Positions 26,508 through 34,591 of a stretch of 64,000 bases of DNA are shown piece by piece (position 1 is the stretch's first letter; the number at the start of each line of letters is the position of its first letter). The notes below the pieces were generated by a model, which was not told where the DNA came from, did not search any database, and saw only the letters and a program-made list of their open reading frames with translations. This stretch comes from Eudorina sp. 2006-703-Eu-15 (Eukaryota; Chlorophyta; Chlorophyceae; Chlamydomonadales; Volvocaceae). The stretch covers positions 452,898 through 516,897 of the forward strand of contig BDSI01000025.1 of the NCBI GenBank assembly GCA_003117195.1. Reading direction: 5' to 3'. The translations under genes were made by a program, and so were the position numbers.

Positions 26508-27620
26508 GCTTATATATATATAAATATAGAGTATATATATGTATATATATATATTTTACTATCACACCTAATGCCGGGTGCTACTGAATTGTGTTACTGG
26601 CGAGCACCCTACCTGTGAGCATTCACGATGCATGAACCTTCACTTGCTTGGCTGACACATTCGACAGCGTTTTCGTGATAAATGATTCTAGTTCGTCACC
26701 TATACTCCAAGGGATCCCTGTGCAGGCGCATTAGGAACAGGCCTCGTCGGCTGTATGCGCAACCGACCAATGGGACGCTCCCCCTTGCCTGCACCCATCC
26801 TCTGCGTGCAGCCTCTTCAGCCCCTGGCCGCACACGCCTACCAGATGACCTGATCCCGGAGGTTCTCGCCTTCGATGCCTACAACGGCGTCATCCTCTCC
26901 CCCGCCACCCCCTTTTACTCTTCCCCCCGGCCCTCTGTCACGGGATGGCTCAGCATGCGGAGCAGCAGCACCTCGCCGACGTTCCTGAAGTTCCAAGGCA
27001 ACTGCTCCCTAAGCAAGGACAGCAACAACAACATTGCTGACGGCATCACCTTTGACGGCGCCAGCTGCGTCGGTGTCGCCGACGGCAACCTGCCGTCCAC
27101 CTGGAGCGGCACACCCACCAGCGCCTTCACTGCTGTTTGGATTGGCAGAATTGAAGCTAACGCAAACAGTGGTAACGCGCAAGTTATCATGACCCTCAGT
27201 CGCAACCAGACAGGCGACGTAGACCGCGAGCTGTTCTGGAGCACACAGCGGAGATTCATATTCTCATTCGCAACGAACTACACCGTGGATATCCGCGAGG
27301 CCCAGGTTCCTGCGCCGCCGGTAGGGCAATGGACGATGGAGGCGCTGGTGAGGCATGCTGGTGCGACTGCGGCGTCGTACTACCGCTTTGGGCGGACTGC
27401 AACCCAATCGTGGAAGCAGCTGCCGAGCCTGCCGTGTGGCCTAGACCCGGATGCTTTCGCGATCGGTGCCGACCTACTGGTCTACCCAGGAAGCATCAAA
27501 ACATATTTCGACGGGAAGGTCGCTGTCGTACTGTTGTACAACAGGGCGCTATCACAGGATGATATCACCCGAGTGGCTGCTGTGTATGCGCCCCGTTTCG
27601 GCTGGCCGCTGCCCCTGTGA
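8683..27620 (+). CDS. Secreted subtilisin-like protease with Pro-rich and lectin modules (VheA/sporangin-like), 5' end missing
   Basis: Twenty-two exons join in phase to 1,994 codons plus stop: 8683-8760, 9509-9650, 9885-9940, 10036-10073, 11769-11844, 12370-12402, 12912-12968, 13299-13447, 14413-14546, 14613-14696, 14862-15067, 15201-15351, 15725-15887, 16379-18804, 20112-20576, 20910-21013, 21193-21255, 22253-22325, 22747-22847, 24147-24270, 25213-25665, 26812-27620. Residues 27-90 carry SSYGPKTTNRYKPDIVAPG and the catalytic Ser block ETGTSFSAPL (Ser near 87). GWGRFHLGNSLPL and ALVWHDFP...LVNDLDF mark the subtilase C-terminal domain. A Cys-rich trefoil-like part (350-520), GPGPN and PPSP repeats (about 520-1260), duplicated Cys modules (1265-1575), a PA14-like domain (1576-1726) and a LamG-like domain (to 1994) follow. 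Volvox VheA and Chlamydomonas sporangin are subtilases that release daughter cells; VheA is Pro-rich too. No exon for Asp, His or the oxyanion Asn was found upstream, so the N-terminal half lies left of the window or is lost. Confidence 0.85.
9188..9285. repeat. Interleaved perfect inverted repeats (A-B-A'-B')
   Basis: A 20-bp segment at 9188-9207 is perfectly inverted at 9241-9260. A second 20-bp segment at 9212-9231 is perfectly inverted at 9266-9285. The two pairs interleave instead of nesting, the topology of an H-type pseudoknot. It lies in the intron between the first two in-window exons of subtilase gene 1. Confidence 0.9.
10344..11123 (+). repeat. Interspersed repeat family A, copy 2, split by a solo LTR
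   Basis: The left half (10344-10588) and right half (10978-11123) match copy 1 (7471-7810) in order and orientation. The 389 bp between them are an LTR insertion at the family's ACCCTTT site. It lies in an intron of subtilase gene 1. Confidence 0.7.
10589..10977. mobile_element. Solo LTR, copy 1
   Basis: A 389-bp TG...CA element starts TGTGGTGAGCTCC and ends GTCACAACA. It is flanked by CTTTA and CTTTC, a near-perfect 5-bp target duplication. A second copy lies at 13801-14184. No internal retroelement sequence is present, so it is the usual product of LTR-LTR recombination. Confidence 0.7.
11177..11671. mobile_element. TIR-bearing MITE with TTTGCGAG motifs
   Basis: The 26-bp inverted ends at 11173-11198 and 11650-11675 are perfect (TATACCGTACTGCCTC and on into ATTATTTG). 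Their outermost TA or TATA is probably the target duplication. The interior repeats the motif AATTATTTGCGAG many times and has no ORF of note. The element sits in an intron of subtilase gene 1. Confidence 0.7.
11897..12104. mobile_element. Foldback element with 58-bp arms
   Basis: Arms at 11897-11954 and 12047-12104 are inverted copies with only a few mismatches. Landmark inside the arm: GCATAGAAAGTGCGAGTGAG. The loop is about 90 bp of TATATACC-type AT-rich repeats. It lies in the intron before exon 12370-12402. Confidence 0.7.
12763..12860. repeat. Fragment related to the TTTGCGAG MITE
   Basis: CTATTATTTGCGAGATACCC at the left and CGCAAATAATGAG at the right are inverted relatives of the motif repeated in the element at 11177-11671. 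This is probably a small internally deleted relative. It is intronic. Confidence 0.4.
13801..14184. mobile_element. Solo LTR, copy 2
   Basis: A 384-bp copy of the LTR at 10589-10977 starts TGTGGTGAGCTCC and ends GTCATAACA. It is flanked by CACCA and CACCG. It lies in the intron between exons 13299-13447 and 14413-14546 of subtilase gene 1. Confidence 0.7.
14279..14309. repeat. Interstitial telomere-like repeat
   Basis: Four TTTAGGG-type units, one shortened to TAGGG, lie just after the solo LTR inside the same intron. TTTAGGG is the plant and Volvox telomere unit. So short a tract could also be chance slippage. Confidence 0.55.
16965..17345 (+). repeat. Coding minisatellite, GPGPN hexapeptide repeats
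   Basis: About twenty 18-bp units of the form GGACCCGGACCCAAYCMA encode Gly-Pro-Gly-Pro-Asn-(Pro/Gln) within the long exon of subtilase gene 1. This is extensin-like sequence likely to be hydroxylated and glycosylated in the cell wall. The long minus-strand Gly-rich frames here are shadows. Confidence 0.9.
17872..18790 (+). repeat. Coding minisatellite, PPSP-rich 34-residue repeats
   Basis: About nine units of roughly 102 bp encode PPSPRPPSPPNPPSSPPPLP-type sequence ending in GPPPPRP. They sit in the long exon of subtilase gene 1, after two copies of a Cys-bounded module (PCPGWLVPILKAVLPGKF and PCPRFLVPFFKLLLPGVG) and a DPSPSPD-rich stretch. High similarity between units suggests recent unequal exchange. 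Confidence 0.9.
18805..20111 (+). other. Large intron of subtilase gene 1
   Basis: The 5' site ACAG|GTCCGT after the Pro-rich exon and the 3' site CACACAG|TTGACC join in phase to give NPAPTVDPPVRG. I see no coding region or recognised element within these 1.3 kb beyond a short duplicated stretch near 19770-19840. Confidence 0.6.
21256..22252 (+). other. Intron of subtilase gene 1, nothing recognised
   Basis: This stretch separates exons 21193-21255 and 22253-22325, which join in phase. It contains an open stretch near 21745-22110 for which no family, splice sites or homologue among the neighbouring modules was found. Confidence 0.5.
22903..23250 (-). repeat. Interspersed repeat family A, copy 3 (inverted)
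   Basis: The reverse complement matches copies 1 and 2 through TCTATGCACGCCGATCC, the TTGCGCGGTAATA block and CCCCTACTTGT. It lies in the intron between exons 22747-22847 and 24147-24270 of subtilase gene 1. Confidence 0.7.
23813..23955. repeat. (AC)n microsatellite and adjoining GC-rich repeat
   Basis: About 66 bp of AC are followed by a GC-rich block containing GGGCAATCCTA, GCGCTTCGCGCTGGGG and CCCCGCCC. A relative of the same block (GGGCAATCCTA, GACGCTTCACGCTGGGGCGG) lies at 63479-63545, also next to AC-rich sequence. This suggests another dispersed element associated with AC. Confidence 0.6.
24686..25092 (+). mobile_element. SINE with tRNA-like B box
   Basis: A 407-bp insertion lies in an intron of subtilase gene 1. 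It has a Pol III B-box-like GGTTCGATTCG at 24741-24751 and a pyrimidine-rich 3' tail of CTTT units (about 25065-25092). It is flanked by TTGTTAGGTCTT and TTGTAAGGTCTT, a 12-bp target duplication with one mismatch. The A box is weak. No ORF is expected in such an element. Confidence 0.65.
26331..26545. repeat. ATTG, ATT and TA simple repeats
   Basis: Tandem (ATTG)n is followed by a (TTA)n run of about 75 bp and then TATATA sequence, inside the last intron of subtilase gene 1. The poly-Ile frame across it is not a gene. Confidence 0.9.
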
Positions 27621-28212
27621 AACTAACGCAATAATGCGGCGGATGGCAGGTCGTCACCAGGAAAGGACTACCTAGATGTATGGACGAATAAAAAGGTATC
27701 GATGTTTCTGCAGGCTGATGGCTGGTCACTGGCACCCGCCTCCTGGGTGTGCCAGCAGCGCGCGGTCAGTAGATAGGCCGTACGTGCGGTCGGTCATCAA
27801 ACCGTCCGGAACGGCCACCGTTTCATAATAATGCATGCGCGCCGCATGGTACTACCTCGCAGCGATACGTAGAATGTGATGCGGTACGTGCGTGTGATGA
27901 TGCGGTCTTACTTTGGGGGGCCGTGCGTGCGTCGGTAGGGGGCCGCTCATCATCATCGCTCATCATCATCGCTTGCTTGGGTACGCACACCGCCGTCGGT
28001 TGCCAACACCCCCCCCACACACACACATACCTGTGCTTTCATTCGGGGTAATCGATCGGGGTGATGATGGATCGCCTCATTCGTTTCATAAAGGAACTGA
28101 ACCCGCCGTTTGTTGCTGGGAGGTGCCCCCTCAATTCACTATTTCACTAGTTTCACGCTAAACTGACATCCAGTCTCACGTGCATGCATGCGTGCAATGA
28201 TGGTGTCGAGCA
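27621..28212. other. 3' flank of subtilase gene 1, nothing recognised
   Basis: No further exon or ORF with a recognisable family was found. The sequence includes short repeats such as CATCATCATCG near 27950 and a C run followed by CA repeats near 28008. Confidence 0.5.
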
Positions 28213-28983
28213 CCCTACCAACTCATACGTAGGGGGGCTGACAGGCGCTAACATGTATGGCGGACCTGACAATATGGCCAGATATCAGAAGTCTCCGACG
28301 GCTGTGACAGTGTCATAACAGGCTTCAGAAACCTGTCAGAGCCTGTCAGGAGCCTGTCACTGTTCGGATGTAGGGGTTTCGTGGTTTATGTTATTACAGC
28401 CTGTGACAGGCTGTTGACATCTAGGGCAGGGGCGGCATGCCTTGGGTGTCACAGGATGTTGACAGTCAGGGTAGCTTTGATCAGCACTAATTGTCAACAC
28501 AGTCAACAGCCGGATAGGGGGTAACATGCTCTGACTGTGACAGACTGTCAACTGTCAGCACAGGTAGGGCATGGATTCGATGTTAACGGCTGTTGACTGT
28601 CATCAGTTGCCTACCTGCCTGTACGCTGCCAGCAGGCCTAGGACTACTTTTAATGCTGGCTTGATAGGTATCTCCATAGTGTATCAATAAATGCGCTTCC
28701 ATACTAGCTGCTCCTGATACTTTGGTTTGTTCTGTCCGTACCTACGTTTGGTCTCGTTTTCTCGACAAGCAAGAGTGGCAGACGTGTGAACGAAACAATG
28801 CTGGATGGTCAATGTACGTGCACCGACGACCGTCACTGACATTGCTGGAAACTGTCAGAGCTCAGGCGATACCTATTGAACAGCGAATAACAGCGGCGGA
28901 AATGTTGGCTAAAGCTGTCAGGCTAACATTTCCTGACAGGCTGGCCTGTCAGAGCCTGTCAGACCCCCTATGAGTTGGTAGGG
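28213..28983. mobile_element. Non-autonomous TIR element dense in CTGTCA/TGACAG
   Basis: Imperfect inverted ends begin CCCTACCAACTCATA and continue GGGGG.CTGACAGG (right end 28954-28983). They enclose 771 bp with no coding capacity. Both flanks read GCA, a possible 3-bp target duplication. The interior holds many copies of CTGTCA, TGACAG and GTTGAC in both orientations, which might bind a transposase. Confidence 0.65.
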
Positions 28984-29672
28984 GCATACACATATATGCA
29001 GGGGGGTCAATAATCGATCTGGGGCTAAGGCGACGCTTGCTCGTTTATCCAAACAGCTAATTTGTATGTAACATTAGTAACAACAATAAATCGGCTAGCC
29101 TCAATGGTTTCAATAATGTGTTCACAAGGTCCACATTTGGAGTAGTCTTGAGTGCCTGCTGCACCGCGACCATGTCCCGGCGTAGTAGTACCTCGTGCCC
29201 ATACGCCCCGCCTGGCCGCCTAGCTAGCCACGCCCTTCAGCTGCGCACAGCGGGCTGAGCACGCGGTGCCCGTGAAATGCCGTACAGGACCGCCAGTCGC
29301 CGTAGATGCGTTCTTTCGGTGGAAAAAAGATGGCAAATACCGTGGGGGTAGAAAGCGCTGAGAACGAACATATCCTGATTTACTTTGTACTGATTAAGCT
29401 CTTTACAAATATAGAAGGATTTTCCAATTCGGCTCAGGCAATTATTAGTATGGCCACGACAAAGTTTTGTGTACGGCAGTGATCCGTCGGTCGGTCGGGG
29501 TCTGGGCCCTGGGAGGTTTTGGAGGAATGTTGTGCAACTTCTTCCTTGTTGCGAGTTTTGATCTGAAAACCAGATAAAACAATTGATCTCGTTGAGTTCT
29601 TTCGTTTGCGCTAGTCGAGCAACTTATATACATAGTGGGTGGGTCTCATACCCGAGACATTCCTATGTTGGC
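28984..29672. other. Intergenic stretch, nothing recognised
   Basis: I see no gene or repeat family between the TIR element and the left LTR of the chromovirus. The last five bases, TTGGC (29668-29672), are one copy of the chromovirus target duplication. Confidence 0.5.
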
Positions 29673-30419
29673 TGTTGTATCCACATATTTAGGTGGTAGT
29701 AACAACTACCGATTGTTGAGTCGCAGTGTGCTTAAATGCACCAGGTCCGCGCCCAGTAGTGTACGGCGAGCCGCCACTTGGACGAAGGTCTGGTCTGGAG
29801 ACACCTCACTGCCAATTGTGCAGCTGTAGTCGCAGGTTCGATTCCTGTACAGATCCCCGACGGAAGTCGGGTATGAGATAGCAGCTAATTGCTGAGATGT
29901 GGTGTTGAGGCTTAGTTGATGGGCCAAGATACGCACGCTTGATTGGTGGCGATGCCGAACCCTCAAACTCGAAGGATGGTCGGGTGAACGGATATGGCGG
30001 AGATCGTGAAACGGTTACGATGGTAACTGGTGCGGGAAGATCGTGATGAGCGGCCTTTGACGGATGTCCGTTGCGGGGCCACATGTGACTGGCCGGACGG
30101 TCAGTACAACATGTAACATTCCATTCCATTCCATTGGACGAAGGGTCAGTGAGGCAACGGTTTAACCGTCAGTTAATAGTTTGAACTCAGCAACCGGAGT
30201 CACACAGAAACAGTTACCAGGACCAGTTGTCCTAATTGTAAACAGATTACAATTACCAGCAGAATAACAGGGTTCGGCAGTCCGAAATACAGGTTCGTAA
30301 ACAGTTACGTATCAGCAAAGTGTAAGGAACAGCTTCCTCAAAAGTGACAGCAAATACAGAACAGTAAAATACCATAAAGAGCATATTGTTGATTATGCGA
30401 GACAGAGCATAATGCAACA
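29673..30419 (-). repeat. 3' LTR of the chromovirus, interrupted by a SINE
   Basis: Removing the SINE and one copy of its target duplication leaves about 391 bp, matching the 384-bp 5' LTR at 36693-37076. On the minus strand it is directly preceded by the polypurine tract AGAGGGGGGATAG (30433-30421). Confidence 0.9.
29789..30133 (+). mobile_element. SINE with CATTC-repeat tail
   Basis: A 345-bp insertion in the 3' LTR is flanked by perfect 11-bp direct repeats TTGGACGAAGG (29778-29788 and 30134-30144). The head contains a Pol III B box GGTTCGATTCC near 29837. The 3' end reads CATGTAACATTCCATTCC, a CATTC repeat. The 5' LTR supplies the empty site. Confidence 0.88.
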
Positions 30420-30433
30420 ACTATCCCCCCTCT
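30420..30433 (-). promoter_or_regulatory. Polypurine tract of the chromovirus
   Basis: Read on the minus strand this is AGAGGGGGGATAGT, directly upstream of the 3' LTR. It is the standard primer site for plus-strand DNA synthesis in LTR elements. Confidence 0.8.
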
Positions 30434-31008
30434 GGTGGCAGCGTCCTCGCTGCTTGTTTGGCCTGCGACCGAACCTCATCCAAAACAGGCTTCAGATCAG
30501 GTGTGAAGTTGCGAGCGGGTTCCCACGAATTGTGCTCAGATAAGTAGCCAGCCCATTTAACGAGCCACTCTTGCACAACGCGAGTCCGTTTGCCAGTGCG
30601 AACGCGGCGACAACGGTAGTCCAGAACGCGTTCAACAGAAAACAGAGGTTGGTCTTCAGTCAGCCAGGCAACAGGTTCAGGAGCAGTATCCATTTCATCA
30701 GCGGCGTCAGATGCGCGCGAATGATAAGGACGAACCAGAGACACGCGGAAGGTCGGGTGGATGCGCATGTCCAAGGGCAGGCGCAACTCAACCGCAACAG
30801 AACCAACCATGCGTACGACAGGGTACGGGCCAACCCAGCGAGGGAGAAGCTTCTGAGGCCCACGTGACATGTCACGCAAGTGCTTCGTACTCAGCATCAC
30901 TAACTGCCCAGCGGCGGAAGTGACAGGCTTCTTACCCTGGTTGTAGTAATCAGCAGCCCGTTGTTGCGCTGCGTCCAAGCAGGACTTAGCTTCAGACAGA
31001 CGAGACAC
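30421..31008 (-). pseudogene. Integrase C-terminal GPY/F module and chromodomain
   Basis: This frame gives the end of pol. RWVGPYPVV is the GPY/F motif, and FRVSLVRPYH follows it. A chromodomain then spans the last 60 or so residues (FSVERVLDYR, then VVQEWLVKWAGYLSEHNSWE). In chromoviruses this C-terminal chromodomain directs integration to chromatin carrying particular histone marks. The frame is separated from the integrase core by a frameshift near 31005, so the copy is a pseudogene. The stop is followed at once by the polypurine tract. Confidence 0.9.
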
Positions 31009-32070
31009 AAAGCTCGCTCCGTGCGAACTGCTTCGCGGCAGGAACGTTGACGTCCAACTCCCGCCAGACAGGAAGCGCAGGGTGAAATCCGTAGTTCAGG
31101 AAGAACGGACTCTTGCCAGTGGAGCGATTCACTGCGTTGTTCAGCGCGAACTCAGCAGCAGACAGATGAGCGTCCCAGGTATCAGGGTTACGGCCAGCAA
31201 AGTTGCGCAGCATGTCACCAAGTGTACGATTCATGCGCTCAGTTTGACCGTCAGACTGGGGGTGATACGCAGTGGACAGATTCACACGCATATCCAGCAG
31301 ACCCCCAAGCGCTCCCCAGAACTTGCTCGTGAAACGCGGATCGCGATCAGAGACAATGCCCTTAGGAACACCATGCATGCAAACGTACGACGTTGTCAAG
31401 CAAAGAACAAACGTGCAGCCTGCTCAGCAGTACAGGACGTGGTGGTGGGCGCCAGATGCACCATCTTCGTAAGGTGATCAACCAGTACGATCACCGCGTC
31501 GTATCCCCCCTCAGTTTTGGGGAGCGCAACCACAAAGTCCATAGAGACGCTGTCCCAAGGGTTCGCTGGCACAGGCAGCGACTGCAGCAACCCAGGGGTC
31601 TTACCGGACGATGGCTTGTTGCGCTGACAGAGATCACAGGATTGAACGTAGTTAGCGGCGTCGGCAGCCAGCTTATGCCACCAAAAGGTGCGGGTAACCA
31701 ACTCAATCAGACGACTGCAGCCAGGATGCCCAGCCAAGGGACCGTCATGGTACTTCGACAGCAGCTCACGGCGCAGCTCGTCGTCATTCGGAATGACAAT
31801 CTGCTTGCGATCAGGAAGGGAGCGGTACCAGCAGATGCCACGCTCACAGGTGAGCGTTGCTGTGTTCGCAGTATCAGCGAAGTACGGATCAGTACGGTAC
31901 AAGGCACGCAGGCGGGCAAAAAGATCAGTTGCGGGCGCCTCAGCGGCCGCAAGAGCGGTGGCAGGTACGGCAGCGACGGGGTCAGCGGGCGTATGTGCAC
32001 GGACAGGCGCAGGGACGGCCGGAACCGGGTCAACAACCGCAGCCTTGCGAGCAGAACTGCGAGTCGTCAC
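30992..32070 (-). pseudogene. Retrotransposon integrase, two frames
   Basis: The first frame (32070-31396) holds the HHCC zinc-binding region (YHDGPLAGHPG, then YVQSCDLCQRNK) and the first catalytic Asp in VSMDFVVALP. After a frameshift near 31398 the second frame (31399-30992) continues with HGVPKGIVSDRDPRF (second Asp) and YHPQSDGQTERMNRTL (catalytic Glu). So the D,D-35-E triad is all present but split. Integrase would join element DNA to the chromosome. The sequence just before 32070 joins RT directly, with RNase H missing. Confidence 0.9.
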
Positions 32071-32092
32071 AGACAGGATTGCGGCGTGCAGG

Positions 32093-33072
32093 TTAGGGTG
32101 CCGGCTGAGATGTGGTGCCGGCTGAGATGAGGTGCTGCAGATGCTCCTCGCGGGTCTTGGAGAATACCAGGATGTCGTCCAGGTAACCGACGACGAACCG
32201 ATCCAGGAAGGGCCTGAAGATGCGATTCATAACAGCTTGGAAGGTGGCAGGGGCGTTCACCAAACCAAAGGACAGGACAGTGTACTCGTAATGACCAAAG
32301 GGCTGTAACATTCATTCATTCATTCAAAGGGCGTACGAAAAGCAGACTTTGGAATGTCGGACTCAGCTATCCGAATCTGATTGTAACCCTGCTGCAGGTC
32401 AATAGAGCTAAAGTAAGCAGAACCCCTCAGTTTATCCAACAGATCGTCTACGCGCGGCAGGGGGTAACGGTTCTTAACAGTGACCGCATTCAGACCCCTA
32501 TAGTCAATGCACATGCGCAGACCACCATCCTTCTTACCCACGAACAGGATAGGAGCAGAGTACGGCGAGGTGCTTGGACGGATCATGCCCTTAGCCAGCA
32601 AGTCAGTCACTTGCCGTTTTACCTCGTCTAGCTCCAGAGGGCTCAGGCGGTACATAGGACGGGACACAGGCGCCGTACCAGGTACCAGAGGAATGGTGTG
32701 ATCGACAGGTCGCATAGGAGGCAGGCCAGGAATCTCCTTGAAGAGATCTGCATACTCCTCCAACAGGGCCTCAACATCAGGGTCCTTAGCATCAGGTTGT
32801 TGTACGGCCGAGTTCAGGTACAGTTTCGGTCGAACAAGCAAGGCATGGGCACCCTTACGAAGCAGCGAGTGGCAGCGCCCAACGGGTTCAGGCTCAGTGC
32901 GAGAACACATAGCAGCAAGCGCAAAATTGACATGAGGTGCAGCAGGCGCAGAGCCATCAGCGCCCTCGCCCCCCTCACGTACAGCAGGGACAAGCAACGG
33001 CACGCGGTACGACAAACGGCCCTTGCGCTGACGCAAAGTACATGAACCGTAATCCAAGGCAGCACCGTGCAA
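32093..33072 (-). pseudogene. Reverse transcriptase, interrupted; RNase H absent
   Basis: The upstream frame (33072-32320) carries [50 protein letters not shown] and [14 protein letters not shown]. Near 32310-32331 a roughly 22-bp insertion with CATT repeats and a CAAAGGG duplication breaks the reading frame after AFRTPF. The second frame (32311-32093) resumes with [20 protein letters not shown] and the active site [15 protein letters not shown]. It then ends abruptly. The RT thumb end, connection and RNase H expected next are missing, and integrase follows within about 60 bp. Confidence 0.9.
32310..32331 (+). mobile_element. Extremely 5'-truncated retroposon tail in RT
   Basis: The + strand reads TGTAACATTCATTCATTCATT between two copies of CAAAGGG. 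This matches the last bases of the SINE at 29789-30133 (TGTAACATTCCATTC) and sits exactly where the RT frame breaks. It looks like an insertion that kept only the 3' tail. Confidence 0.6.
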
Positions 33073-33122
33073 GTTCAGAGCGAGACCCAGACCCCAAGAT
33101 CAGAGACGCGACGCTAGTCAGA

Positions 33123-33984
33123 TCAGGCAAGACATACGGTTGAAGTTGCAACCGCAGCGGGCCAGCAGATAGAGGCACGCAAAGTCACCTGCCCAAGCAA
33201 CGCGCTCTTACCCCCATCAGCGAGGGTGACGTGCGACCAGGCACTGGGGCGGATCGGCAGACCAAGTTGCCGGACAGTAGCCTCAGAAACGAAGTCGTGA
33301 CTGGCGCCGGAGTCCACCAGCGTCGGCAGAGGAAAGCCAGCGGAGGACAGAGCGACGCGAGGCAGGTCGGCTCCTGAGAGGGACGCAGCAACTGGCGAAC
33401 AGAGGGACGACAAGAAAGGGACAGCAGGGGTGGAGACAGGCCGAGGCGGGTCGTACCAGACATCGACCGAGTACGGCAGCGAAGGCAAGGCAACCACGCA
33501 CAGCCCCAGACAAGTCCAACCCGTTGAACAGACCAGTACCCTTGTCGAAGCGTCGTATCTGAGCCATACCGACCAGGTGACGAGAGGCGCGACGAGACAA
33601 GTGCGTAGGCAAAAGCAGACAGGCAGAGGTGTCAGGACGCAGCTGCTTGCATGAACGGTAATGTGCCAGCTGAGTCTGCATCTCACGCATGGATGAAGGG
33701 ACAAACAGAACCGTGTGACCACCCAGGTCGACAGATGACAGCGGCCGACAGCACGGCAGACCCAGGTTACAGACCGAATCAAACCCCGCGCGCGCAGTGT
33801 GCGCATCGAAGCTGAAACGGCGGCCGACAGCAAGTTCGAGTTCAGCAAGCGCGGACGGCGTCAGGGCGCGTACGGCACGGCGACGGCGAGCAACAGTGTC
33901 TGGCACAGCAGCCACAGAAACACCGGCAACAGAGCCAACAGAACCGCCAGCACCGACAGCGCAGCCAACCACAGCAGCATCCAC
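33123..33984 (-). pseudogene. Degenerate Dam-like domain plus aspartic protease
   Basis: The frame from 33984 holds a Dam-like fold remnant (RRFSFDAHTARAGF, then GGHTVLFVPSS where a DPPY-type motif is expected, TSACLLLPTHL and DKGTGLF). After a frameshift near 33520 the frame ending at 33123 shows LPYSVDVWYDPPRP, the same linker type as in the left-edge element. The aspartic protease follows with LPTLVDSGASHDFVSEATVR and LADGGKSALLGQVTL. The protease would cleave the polyprotein. The methylase-like part lacks the catalytic motif in both elements. Confidence 0.75.
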
Positions 33985-34029
33985 AGAGCACCCAGGGGGC
34001 AGTCCCTCAGAACCATCCTGGGCAGCAAC

Positions 34030-34591
34030 CTAAGCGTTGCGCCGGGTCTTCTTCTTGGGCGGCGGTGTGCCGTCCTTGAACAGATCGGGGTGCTCAGCCC
34101 GCCAGATGGGGCATTGGTTCAGACGGTGAGACTCCGAACAGCAGCGCAGGCACAGCCGGTCGTCCATCCGACGGACGTACTCCTTGAAGGAGCACCCAAA
34201 CTTAGTCTTCTCGGCGAGCTGGGCGGCCGAGTAAGTCTTGTCTGAGGGCGCCGACCGGGCGGCAGCAGCGACGGCAGGCGCCGCACGCGGGGCAGGGGCC
34301 GCGGCGGCGACGACAGGCCGGGGAGAAGCGACAGCGGCGGCGGCGGCGGTGGAAGCAGGCGCCGTCGGGGCGCGTGTACGCCGGCCGTTGCTGGGTCCCG
34401 GAGCCGCCGGGTCAACATCCTCCTGCATGGCAACAGCGTTCAGACGAAGCGAGCGAACACGTTAGAGAGCAAAAGCCTGGGCCTCCTTGCCGATCGCGTA
34501 CTGCACCAAGTCAGAGTAGGTGCGAAACGGGGCACCGCGCTCGTCAGTCACGCAGGCGTGCATCAGGTCATCCGGCAGGCCACCGTGGAAC
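34030..34591 (-). pseudogene. Chromovirus Gag, C-terminal part with CCHC knuckle
   Basis: Past the TRIM insertion the Gag frame resumes as GGLPDDLMHACV, then FRTYSDLVQYAIGKEAQAFA, with an in-frame TAA near 34466. An Ala/Pro-rich linker follows, then a zinc knuckle CLRCCSESHRLNQC, which is an exact C-X2-C-X4-H-X4-C. The C terminus is basic (PPPKKKTRRNA). Zinc knuckles bind packaged RNA. Confidence 0.88.
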
